Positions 56,928 to 64,000 of a stretch of 64,000 nucleotides of DNA are shown here, piece by piece. Within the stretch, counting starts at the first letter, position 1. Each line of letters begins with the position of its first letter. The position numbers and the translations under genes are program-made. Source of the stretch: Methylotuvimicrobium alcaliphilum 20Z (GTDB lineage Bacteria > Pseudomonadota > Gammaproteobacteria > Methylococcales > Methylomonadaceae); NCBI RefSeq assembly GCF_000968535.2, contig NC_016112.1, positions 1,550,001 through 1,614,000 of the forward strand, given 5' to 3'. A model generated the notes under the pieces. The model was not told the origin of the DNA, ran no database searches, and worked only from the letters and a program-made list of their open reading frames with translations.

Positions 56928-57158
56928 ATTAAATGAGGCTTTGTCGATTTTGCAAAAGGTTATCGTTGCCGCTCCCGATGTGCCGGTGTTTAGGTATCAT
57001 TTGGCTTCGGTTTATCATGCTCTTGGAAATAAATCCGCAGCAATATCGGAATTGAGAGAAGTGATGGAACTCGCAAAATCTACTCAATTCGATCAGCTTG
57101 ATGATGCGAAGCTAATGATGAGGCAATTATCCGGGAAATCCGAATAACGAAAATAAGA

Positions 57159-57307
57159 GCTCTTCCGGATTTCCCGTGGTAATTTGAAAAATTAGCGGCA
57201 AAGCAAGTTTTTAATGAATAAATTACATTTAATATCAGTTGCTTAAAGAGAATATTCTTTTCTTATTCGGTGTCGATCCGCTATTACCACGGCAAGTACG
57301 GAAGAGC
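57159..57307. repeat. Palindrome-ended element 1 behind prsT
   Basis: The left end is GCTCTTCCGGATTTCCCGTG and the right end, TTACCACGGCAAGTACGGAA, is its imperfect reverse complement. The left end lies 12 bp behind the prsT stop codon, so the hairpin may also act as its terminator. The sequence between the ends is AT-rich and does not code. Confidence 0.6.
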
Positions 57308-57528
57308 CAAAATAAGTAGTATGGAACTAAAAAGTTAAATTTGGCATGATTTTTAACCTTTATATTTCGATAACGTAGATCGTAAGTCTTATATTTGTTA
57401 AAACTGGGCTAGGAGATGGCGATACGAATAAGGTATAAATTAAAAATATGCTGTAAGTCACCTATAATTGTATGAGAAAGGCGGTAACTATTCAGTCCCC
57501 CGACAATTATCGTTCCCACGCTCTGCGT

Positions 57529-57662
57529 CACTGCCATTAAGTTAAGCCGTTCGTGGTGAGCCTGTCGAACCATGGACGGCTTAACTTATCGACCCAGGAT
57601 TTTTCCATTCACCCTTCGACAGGCTCAGGGCGAACGGAAAAATCCTTAACTTAATGGCAGTG
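57529..57662. mobile_element. 134-bp MITE, copy 2, with 11-bp target duplication
   Basis: It is identical by eye to the MITE at 39185-39318, including the 18-bp terminal inverted repeats. ACGCTCTGCGT lies on each side (57518-57528 and 57663-57673). It is inserted in a copy of the CGTTCCCACGC palindrome and breaks its symmetry. Confidence 0.95.
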
Positions 57663-57928
57663 ACGCTCTGCGTGGGAATGCCTGAGAACCGCTCCAGCGG
57701 TACGAGACGCTAGAGCGTCTCGGTCTTCATTCCCACGCTAGAGCGTGGGAACGATAGGGGGGGGGGGAATAATTACGAAAGGCGCATACACAAGCTTGCT
57801 GTATCGTAATATTGCGTTCTACCTTATTGAAAAGCATTCATTAATGTGGATTAGCGAAAAAGTAGTAATTGGTAAGTATAAAAAGAATTCATTGAGCGAG
57901 TCGTAAGCGATTTGAGATCTTCAAGTCT

Positions 57929-58077
57929 TTGGCTCTCTAGGATTTTTCGTGGTAATGCATAATGATAACCATTCGTAAAATCAGAATAGATTTAAGCTGT
58001 TGATAAGAAATTTATTTTTCATTGTCATGTCAAAACACTTTTATGCCTTCTACCACGGGAAATCCGGAAGAGCCAAG
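57929..58077. repeat. Palindrome-ended element 2 upstream of the export gene
   Basis: The ends, TTGGCTCTCTAGGATTTTTC and the complement of ATCCGGAAGAGCCAA, match those of the element at 57159-57307. AGTCTT occurs directly outside each end and may be a short target duplication. The interior is AT-rich and non-coding. Confidence 0.6.
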
Positions 58078-58267
58078 TCTTTAGCTATTGCTGAGTTGTT
58101 TTTATTTCTACATCAAAGGTTTATAAGTTCATGTCGATATCATACTTCGATTTTTTTGAAGATTGAGTAAGAGCCTTTTTCGGCATGAGACAAAACCGAG
58201 TTATTTCCGATGTACCAGTAGAAAAGGTGCGTGTCAGATTTATTTTCAAATCTAGAGTTTAATTGGT

Positions 58268-59014
58268 ATGACAAAAAAAATATTTATCTTATCTCTGTTC
58301 TTCTTGCTTTTGTCCGGATGCGGGTATCCTCCCTTGACCGATGATTCCGAATTGCCGCAAGACTATACCTATAGAATTGGTCCGGGAGACAGTGTGGAGA
58401 TATTCGTATGGGGTTATCCGGAAATATCGACAACAGCGACTGTACGACCTGATGGCAAAATAACCACGCCATTGATCGACGATGTCGATGCAATTGGTAG
58501 AACGCCTTCCGAATTGGCGCGTGAAATGGAAGTTATTTTGAGCGAATATGTCAGAGACCCTCAAGTTGCTATCATTGTGGGCGGTTTTCAGGGCATTTAC
58601 GAACAGCAAGTAAAAATTATCATGACCGGTAGCGGTATGGGCGGCGGCATGGGAGGCATGGGCGGCGGCATGGGCGGCATGGGAGGCATGGGCGGCGGCA
58701 TGGGCGGCGGCATGGGCGGCGGTATGGGTGGTGGAGGCATGGGCGGCGGTATGGGTGGTGGAGGCATGGGCGGAAGTGGTACCGCTAGAGCCTTTCCCTA
58801 TAAAAAAGGCATGACCCTACTCGATTTGATGATACAAGTTGGTGGTCTGGGGATCTTTTCCGATGGTAATAGAGCAAGTATCATTCGAAAAATCGATGAT
58901 GACGATTATCAATTTGGTGTTCGAATAGACGATTTATTAAGCGATGGTGATTTGTCGGCGAATGTTAGGATAATGCCGGGCGACATCTTGATTATTCCGG
59001 AATCCTTTTTCTAA
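58268..59014 (+). CDS. XrtA/PEP-CTERM system exopolysaccharide export lipoprotein with a Gly-Met repeat insert
   Basis: The 248-residue protein has a lipobox (LFFLLLSGCGYPP), a poly-export domain (YRIGPGDSVEIFVWGYPEIS, then VRPDGKITTPLIDDV) and a C-terminal SLBB domain (GMTLLDLMIQVGGLGIFSDGNRA, then VRIMPGDILIIPESFF). It is the Wza-like periplasmic/outer-membrane export channel component of the locus. Between the two domains, about residues 121-171, is an insert built from GGM units that the family normally lacks; the usual linker there is a short GEAxxP-type stretch. The tandem DNA repeat spans about 58630-58780. The chain-length gene follows after 88 bp. Confidence 0.92.
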   Translation: MTKKIFILSLFFLLLSGCGYPPLTDDSELPQDYTYRIGPGDSVEIFVWGYPEISTTATVRPDGKITTPLIDDVDAIGRTPSELAREMEVILSEYVRDPQVAIIVGGFQGIYEQQVKIIMTGSGMGGGMGGMGGGMGGMGGMGGGMGGGMGGGMGGGGMGGGMGGGGMGGSGTARAFPYKKGMTLLDLMIQVGGLGIFSDGNRASIIRKIDDDDYQFGVRIDDLLSDGDLSANVRIMPGDILIIPESFF

Positions 59015-59102
59015 ATGGAATGATTTTTAATAGCTGTATTCCGTATAGACTTCGCGCGAAGCATGGTTTATGTGCGGATTTATTAAGAGGTAGTGTTTAG
59101 AT

Positions 59103-60620
59103 ATGCAAGAGCAATTTGCTGAAATTCTTTATTATATAAAGGCAACATTCCGATATAAGTGGTTTATTATTATTTCGGCATGGCTCATTTGTCTTCCCGC
59201 TTGGTGGTATATTCTGAACCTGCCCGATAAATACTCGTCTACGGCTCGCGTGCAGGTGGATACCAGAACCATGCTGCGGCCATTATTGAGCGGCTTAGCG
59301 ATACAGTCTGATGTTAGAGGCATGGTCGCGATCATGAAACAGCTGATGTTTACACGATATCATTTGGAAAAAATAGCTAACCTAGCAGGCTTGGATACGA
59401 ATCTAAACACCGAAAGTGAAAAGTTGGCCTTGATTAATAAGCTGAAAGAAAACATTAAAATAGATGGTGGAAAAAATGATATTTTTTCCATTAGCTATGA
59501 GACAACCGATCCGCTCGAAGCCAAACATGTCGTTCAATCCGTGCTTACGGTTTTTTCGGAACAGGCGCAAAAAACAGCTCTGGATGATGCCGATTCAACA
59601 CAGCGTTTTATATTGGCACAAATTCAAGAATACGAACAACGACTTCGAAACGCTGAAAAAGCCAGGGAAAACTTTAAACGCGCGAATGTCGGGATGCTTC
59701 CTGGACAAAGCGGCGATCAGGTTGGTCAAATACAAGAATTGAATAGAACCATTGAAGAGGCAAAATTAGCGTTAAAAGAACTGGATTCGCGAAAACAAGT
59801 TTTAAAAGAACAATTGGCGGAAGCTCAAGAAAGTGCGGAAGATGAATGGGGTTTGTCGCTCAATACCAACAAAGCGGAAGATCCGAGATTAATGGCTCTG
59901 ATTTCTCAGCGTGATGAATTGTTGCTGAAATACACCCGCAAGCATCCCAGCGTAAAGGTTATTAATGATCAAATTAGATCTATCCAGAAACGCAAATCGC
60001 AAGAAAAAGAGGTGCTCGAAACGGAGGGGTCGGCCGTGGCGCATTCCAATCCGTTTGTTCAATCCATCAAGGCATCCCTTAACGAAATCGATGCTCAGAT
60101 GGCTTCGATTAAATCGAGAATAGAATCCTATGAACAAAAAATCGTTAAGCTCGATGATGAATTCAATCAACGATTGAACGTTGAAACGGAGATGCAGAAT
60201 TTGAATAGGGACTATAGCGCGATTAAAAAAAATTACGATACCTTATTGCAAAGAAAGGAGCAGATGAACTTAACGGAAAAGGTTGATGCCGAGGGTACAT
60301 CATTAAGGTTTAAAGTGGCCGATCCGCCTAATAAACCACTGTCTCCATCCGGGCCTAAAAGAGCCATTCTTTATTCCGCTGCTTTAGGGGGCGGGTTAGT
60401 TGTAGGTATCGCAATCGCTTTTTTAGCGGTATTGATAAAGCCGACTTTTATTGCATCCAATCAAATCAGAACGATGACGGGGATTCCTGTTTTAGGCAGT
60501 GTCTCTATTGTTAGAAATCGTGAGCAAACGAGAAAAATGAGGATGCAAATAGTTCAATATGCGATGGCTTGCGGATTGTTAGTGACTGCTTATGCCGGAA
60601 TTATGGTTTTTAAAGTCTAG
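59103..60620 (+). CDS. XrtA system polysaccharide chain-length determinant (Wzz-like)
   Basis: The 505-residue protein has a membrane helix at about residues 18-38 (WFIIISAWLICLPAWWYI), a long coiled coil (about 170-390) and a second helix at about 425-450. The proline-rich PPNKPLSPSGPKRA motif of Wzz proteins precedes the second helix, and a third hydrophobic segment closes the C-terminus. It belongs to the pepcterm chain-length family, which controls polymer length with the autokinase encoded next. There is no kinase domain in the protein itself. The start has AAGAGG upstream. Confidence 0.93.
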   Translation: MQEQFAEILYYIKATFRYKWFIIISAWLICLPAWWYILNLPDKYSSTARVQVDTRTMLRPLLSGLAIQSDVRGMVAIMKQLMFTRYHLEKIANLAGLDTNLNTESEKLALINKLKENIKIDGGKNDIFSISYETTDPLEAKHVVQSVLTVFSEQAQKTALDDADSTQRFILAQIQEYEQRLRNAEKARENFKRANVGMLPGQSGDQVGQIQELNRTIEEAKLALKELDSRKQVLKEQLAEAQESAEDEWGLSLNTNKAEDPRLMALISQRDELLLKYTRKHPSVKVINDQIRSIQKRKSQEKEVLETEGSAVAHSNPFVQSIKASLNEIDAQMASIKSRIESYEQKIVKLDDEFNQRLNVETEMQNLNRDYSAIKKNYDTLLQRKEQMNLTEKVDAEGTSLRFKVADPPNKPLSPSGPKRAILYSAALGGGLVVGIAIAFLAVLIKPTFIASNQIRTMTGIPVLGSVSIVRNREQTRKMRMQIVQYAMACGLLVTAYAGIMVFKV

Positions 60621-60936
60621 AATGCCGTAATGATATCTTTTGCTCATCAAGTTTGGGCATTGCGAATGAAGTGCGAGTTACATATCAAGGGCATTTTTAA
60701 AGTTTCGGCACGTAAAGATGTCTCATTTCGTCTTCTTTGTGTTTGATAGATTTGAAAGTTATTAAATAATATCCGGAAAAATCCGATAGTCATCAGAAAT
60801 ATCAATAATTTAAGATATATTCGTAAAATAATTCTGAATAGTCGTCGAAACAGAGTAATATTAATGAAAAAAGTATGATTATATCGAGCCCAGGACATCT
60901 GACAGGCCACGGAATGATGAAATTTTGGAGTAATTA
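60621..60936. other. 316-bp gap between chain-length and autokinase genes
   Basis: The gap is AT-rich with no frame, repeat or hairpin that I can support. GGAG near 60929 is the ribosome site of the next gene. An internal promoter for the downstream genes is possible. Confidence 0.4.
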
Positions 60937-61842
60937 ATGAGTATTGAGAAAGCTTTAGAAAAAGCTAGCTTAGCCGAGAGTCTCGGTCCTGCGAAAAGAT
61001 CCAACTCCATTGTTGATAATCAAACAGAATCGACGCACACCAATGATGCATTAGATGCTTTTTTCTTAACTGACGATAATAACGGAAATGCTAAAGCGCA
61101 CTCTTTAGACGCCGGCGAAAAAAATATCGAACGGTTTAATTGGGAATTTCTACACGAGCATGGTTTTATCGACCCGTCAGTCGGTCACATGAAGATTGCC
61201 GAAGAATTTAGAAGCATTAAACGGCCCATCATGTCTAATGCACTGGGCGGGATTGAAAAAGGCATCGAGCGATCTAACCTTATTTTGGTAACCAGTAGCG
61301 TTCCGGGAGAAGGAAAGACCTTTTCCGCTATTAATTTAGCTATTAGCATTGCGGCCGAGCGCGATAAGCAAGTGTTGTTAATCGACGCGGATGTCGCAAA
61401 ACCTTCGGTTTCCAGGGTGCTAGGTATCAAAAGAACACCCGGACTCATTGAATATTTGGAAGGTAACAAGATTGATTTTTCAGATATTATTTTGCAGACC
61501 GAAATCGCAGGCCTTCGTATCGTTCCGGCTGGAAAAGCGCATCAATTCTCTACCGAATTGCTCGCAAGTAACAAAATGATTAACCTTTCGAGAGAGTTGA
61601 GCGAGCGTTATGCGGATCGTATCGTGATTTTCGATTCGCCGCCTTTGTTAGCGGCTACTCAAGCGGAAGTTTTGTCCAGCATGGTCGGTCAGGTTATTTT
61701 GGTGATCGAAGCCGAAAAAACGGCTCAAAATATTGTAATAGAAGCGGTTAAGAAATTGGAGTCCTGCGATGTGGTTCTTGCTTTGTTGAACAAAACGCAA
61801 AGGAGCATGGATATGAACTACTACGGATACGGGCAGTATTGA
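60937..61842 (+). CDS. XrtA-associated tyrosine autokinase
   Basis: The 301-residue protein is a cytoplasmic BY-kinase: Walker A in TSSVPGEGKTFSAINLA near residue 120, Walker A' in LLIDADVAKPSVSRVLG near 150, and Walker B in IVIFDSPPLLAATQ near 230. The C-terminus has a tyrosine cluster (MNYYGYGQY) for autophosphorylation. It works with the chain-length protein encoded upstream to control polysaccharide assembly. It is of the size typical for the pepcterm kinase family. Its stop lies 6 bp before the start of the next gene. Confidence 0.94.
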   Translation: MSIEKALEKASLAESLGPAKRSNSIVDNQTESTHTNDALDAFFLTDDNNGNAKAHSLDAGEKNIERFNWEFLHEHGFIDPSVGHMKIAEEFRSIKRPIMSNALGGIEKGIERSNLILVTSSVPGEGKTFSAINLAISIAAERDKQVLLIDADVAKPSVSRVLGIKRTPGLIEYLEGNKIDFSDIILQTEIAGLRIVPAGKAHQFSTELLASNKMINLSRELSERYADRIVIFDSPPLLAATQAEVLSSMVGQVILVIEAEKTAQNIVIEAVKKLESCDVVLALLNKTQRSMDMNYYGYGQY

Positions 61843-61848
61843 TTTTTT

Positions 61849-63369
61849 ATGAAACACCTTAAATTAAGGCGGTTCATTGTCGCTTCGTTCAGCGGTTACT
61901 TGATATGGGGTTGTTCAGCTAATGCTTGGGCTTTAAACCTTCGGTTCAGGCCCAGTGTTTTTTTACAAGAAGTTTATTCGGATAATATTAGACTCGCACC
62001 GAAGGGCGAGGAAGAAAGCGCATGGGTAACCGCGATTACTCCCGGTTTTTTTGTTAACGGTCAATCGGGCCGTTATAACCTAAATCTGAATTACCGATTG
62101 CAAAGTATTTATAATGCCGGCGGCGATTCCGACATCGATTTGAATCACCAATTACAATTTAACAGCAACTACATCGTTTCGCCGGGGCGATTTTTTGTTC
62201 AGTCTCGTAGCTCCATCAGTCAGCAAAATATTTCCAACACGCGGATTGTCAGCGATAACTTTACCGGCGATAGAAGCAATACTTCAACGATTTCAACATT
62301 TGGGATCGCTCCGACATGGACTCCAAGGTTCGGAAGCTATGCTAACGGTATGGCACGAGCGAGTTACGATAGGGTAAGTTCCAGCGAAGGCCCCTTGTCC
62401 GATACCGATAGTTTTTCGCAAAATGTCATGCTGAATAGCGGCAGGTATTTTTCGAAAGTGGGTTGGCGTTTAAATTTCAATAATAGAATCAACCGAAACA
62501 GTAGCGGCGAAGAAATACGCTTTCAAGATTCCAATGCTTTACTTCGATACAATCTGAATAGAAAATTTAGCTTGATCGCGCAAGGCGGGTATGCAAACAA
62601 CGACTTTCGGTCGACTACCGGATTCAGCCGAAACGGCTTTTATTATAATTTCGGCGGACAATGGAGACCAAGCCAACGATTCAGCGTATCGGCGGGCTAT
62701 GGCAACAACTCTTATGTAACCGTTTTTATTTCGCCGTTCCAGCGCCTGCAATGGACGACGACTTATCGTAATAATGATGTCGGTACTAATACCGGCAATG
62801 TTTGGCAAACCAACCTGCGTTATTTTACGCCTCAATCAGTTGTTAATTTAACTTATAACGAGGATACCACCACAGTTCAGCAGGTGTTGTTCGAAGAACA
62901 AATCATTCCGTTTGAGGATGAGTTCGGTGAGCCTATCAATGACGCAGACGGTAATCCGATTCTTTTTAATATCGCTTTGCCGAATTTGATTGACGATGTT
63001 TTTGTCAGAAGAAGAGGGCAGCTCTCGTATTCTTACCGCACCGGTAAAAGCATTCTTAGTGCAAATGTTTTCACTGAAAGAAGAACGTTTCAAGAGAGTC
63101 AAGTCAAGGACGAAGTTTACGGTATCAGAGGTACTTGGATGTGGCGATTCATGCCCAGAACCAATACCTTTTTAAGTTCCGGTTACCAGGTGACCGACAC
63201 CGATTTTTCAACGGACAACCGCTTCGACGTAGCTTTTCGAGTACAAAGAAGCATCTTGAGGCAATTGAACGGTAACATTGAATATCGTTATATCAATCAA
63301 AATTCAAACAGCAATATCAATAGTTTCGATGAGAATCGTATTACACTGAATTTGATGGCGTTTTTCTAA
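61849..63369 (+). CDS. PEP-CTERM system outer-membrane beta-barrel protein (TIGR03016-like)
   Basis: The 506-residue protein has a signal peptide (about 1-28, ending ANAWA) and then many alternating aromatic and polar strands typical of a barrel (YNLNLNYRLQSIYNAGG, FSLIAQGGYANNDF, LSYSYRTGKSILSANVF). It ends with a phenylalanine (LNLMAFF), the signal for the Bam machinery. This fits the PEP-CTERM-associated barrel family that is found after the autokinase and probably exports the polymer. It is rich in Asn, Arg and Ser. Only the family role is known. Confidence 0.88.
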   Translation: MKHLKLRRFIVASFSGYLIWGCSANAWALNLRFRPSVFLQEVYSDNIRLAPKGEEESAWVTAITPGFFVNGQSGRYNLNLNYRLQSIYNAGGDSDIDLNHQLQFNSNYIVSPGRFFVQSRSSISQQNISNTRIVSDNFTGDRSNTSTISTFGIAPTWTPRFGSYANGMARASYDRVSSSEGPLSDTDSFSQNVMLNSGRYFSKVGWRLNFNNRINRNSSGEEIRFQDSNALLRYNLNRKFSLIAQGGYANNDFRSTTGFSRNGFYYNFGGQWRPSQRFSVSAGYGNNSYVTVFISPFQRLQWTTTYRNNDVGTNTGNVWQTNLRYFTPQSVVNLTYNEDTTTVQQVLFEEQIIPFEDEFGEPINDADGNPILFNIALPNLIDDVFVRRRGQLSYSYRTGKSILSANVFTERRTFQESQVKDEVYGIRGTWMWRFMPRTNTFLSSGYQVTDTDFSTDNRFDVAFRVQRSILRQLNGNIEYRYINQNSNSNINSFDENRITLNLMAFF

Positions 63370-63392
63370 ATTTAAGGGTAACTGGTCTTTCA

Positions 63393-64000
63393 ATGGGGAA
63401 TAATAAAATAACGAATGCGATGACCGTCGATGTAGAGGATTATTTTCAAGTCTCCGCGTTTGAGAAAACGATTGCCAAATCCGAATGGGAAACATTGCCG
63501 CAACGGGCGGATTACAATACGCATCGTTTCTTGGATTTATTCGAAAAACACAATATTAAAGCGACTTTTTTTACTCTCGGTTGGGTTGCCGAGCGGCATC
63601 CGTCATTGATACAAAGAATCGTCAAGGAAGGCCATGAGCTAGCCTGTCACGGTTATGATCATATTCGAGTCACCGAACTCGATCCCGAGCAATTTCGAAA
63701 CGATGTCGTCAAAACCAAAAAAATGCTGGAAGATATCGGCGGCCGGGAGGTGATCGGTTACCGGGCGCCGAGTTATTCGATCGGCGCGAGTAATCCTTGG
63801 GCGCACAATATTCTCGCTGAAGTCGGATTCAGATATAGTTCCAGCGTCTATCCGGTCAAGCATGATTTATACGGTATGCCGGAAGCGCCGCGGTTTATGT
63901 ACGAACCGATCGAGGGTAAAAATTTCAAGGAAATTCCGATTACCACGTTGCCATTAGCCGGTAAGAATTGGCCGTGCGGCGGCGGCGGTTTTTTCAGGTT
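63393..64000 (+). CDS. XrtA system polysaccharide deacetylase, partial (cut by window end)
   Basis: The frame runs from the ATG at 63393 to the end of the window (about 202 residues). It has the NodB-type deacetylase motifs: TVDVEDYF with the first Asp pair, the HELACHGYDH zinc site (His-x4-His region), and RAPSYSIG. The PEP-CTERM variant ends in a DUF3473 domain, which should lie beyond the window. It probably removes acetyl groups from the polymer in the periplasm or on a membrane. It starts 23 bp after the barrel gene and is presumably in the same operon. Further XrtA genes should follow. Confidence 0.92.
   Translation, partial: MGNNKITNAMTVDVEDYFQVSAFEKTIAKSEWETLPQRADYNTHRFLDLFEKHNIKATFFTLGWVAERHPSLIQRIVKEGHELACHGYDHIRVTELDPEQFRNDVVKTKKMLEDIGGREVIGYRAPSYSIGASNPWAHNILAEVGFRYSSSVYPVKHDLYGMPEAPRFMYEPIEGKNFKEIPITTLPLAGKNWPCGGGGFFR

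Larger units (their letters stand above)
53061..57147 (+). pseudogene. prsT: PEP-CTERM/XrtA system TPR protein PrsT, interrupted by an IS66-family element
   Basis: The gene encodes a lipoprotein (LLTACSSPE) made of many TPR repeats (e.g. AYYYLALVNEKNRNFKSMKDN). It belongs to the PrsT family, which takes part in PEP-CTERM exopolysaccharide export. The 5' part runs from 53061 to 55251, and the 3' part resumes at 56936 and ends at 57147. Removing the element and one 8-bp duplication joins the frame exactly (AGRLN then EALSILQKVIVAAP), giving about 800 residues with a complete TPR end. The interrupted gene as it stands stops inside the element. No other damage is visible, so the insertion looks recent. 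Confidence 0.92.
57148..58267. other. 1.1-kb gap after prsT packed with repeats
   Basis: This gap contains two elements with inverted ends of the TACCACGGGAAATCCGGAAG type, a 134-bp MITE inserted in a CGTTCCCACGCT palindrome, and a second such palindrome at 57733-57761 followed by a G run. No gene is seen. The gap separates prsT from the export gene by far more than usual, so the export operon probably has its own promoter here. Upstream of the start at 58268 there is no clear -24/-12 site; TTGGCATGATTTT at 57347 is a poor match. Confidence 0.55.

Noticed and set aside
57340-57365. Possible sigma-54 promoter (TTGGCATGATTTTTAACC) upstream of the export gene
   Set aside because: The -12 element lacks the TTGC core and it is about 900 bp from the gene start.
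58630-58780. Tandem DNA repeat that might be a CRISPR-like array
   Set aside because: The unit is only 6-15 bp, has no unique spacers, and stays in frame within a gene as Gly-Gly-Met codons.

Overview
The window looks like chromosomal DNA of a gammaproteobacterium, most plausibly a methanotroph-like member of the Methylococcales. This rests on the housekeeping genes (mrcB, rnr-rlmB, parC, folD), an XrtA/PEP-CTERM exopolysaccharide locus, an arsenosugar cluster, and many short palindromic repeats between genes. No methane or methanol oxidation gene is present, so the taxonomic call is an inference.

Layout. 0-6 kb: PBP1b (mrcB), a YbgA-like protein with a degenerate first domain, and a divergent pair of an AhpD-like protein and an AraC regulator. 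6-11.4 kb: a TVP38-flavoprotein fusion, then an overlapping arsenosugar operon (ArsM-type methyltransferase, TIGR04282-type transferase, ArsS radical SAM enzyme). 11.6-21.6 kb: a defence island bounded by 108-bp inverted repeats. It holds a decayed type I restriction-modification system: hsdM has an unusual SAM motif, hsdS has one frameshift, and hsdR has two frameshifts plus a 175-bp MITE. Inside the same island are an AbiF/Abi_2 HEPN protein with its own promoter and a structured RNA candidate, and a HigBA toxin-antitoxin pair.

21.7-31 kb: a di-heme peroxidase, then an ECF sigma / anti-sigma / caspase operon divergent from a CHASE2 / secreted protein / M48 lipoprotein operon across 1.3 kb without a gene. 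31-35 kb: an Fe-S-type regulator followed by a probable trans-membrane electron-transfer operon (BFD-ferredoxin reductase with membrane tail, pentaheme cytochrome c, Tll0287-like monoheme protein). 35-49 kb: a phosphoesterase, tRNA-Leu(CAG), rnr-rlmB, a lipoprotein hydrolase, a second caspase with Sel1 repeats beside an orphan TssJ lipoprotein, a Sel1-SLT transglycosylase, a thioesterase, parC and folD.

49-64 kb: the XrtA polysaccharide locus: prsR-prsK on the minus strand, then prsT (cleanly interrupted by a 1,676-bp IS66-family element), an export lipoprotein with a Gly-Met repeat insert, a chain-length protein, a tyrosine autokinase, a beta-barrel protein and a deacetylase cut off by the window end.

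Repeats are prominent. Two families of MITE have intact target duplications of 11-13 bp. One of them occurs as two apparently identical 134-bp copies, at 39.2 and 57.5 kb. The best candidates for less-described biology are the AbiF RNA/HEPN unit in the decayed hsd island, the BFD-reductase/pentaheme operon, the sigma/caspase/CHASE2/M48 island and the Gly-Met insert in the export protein. All function calls come from reading motifs; no database search was run.
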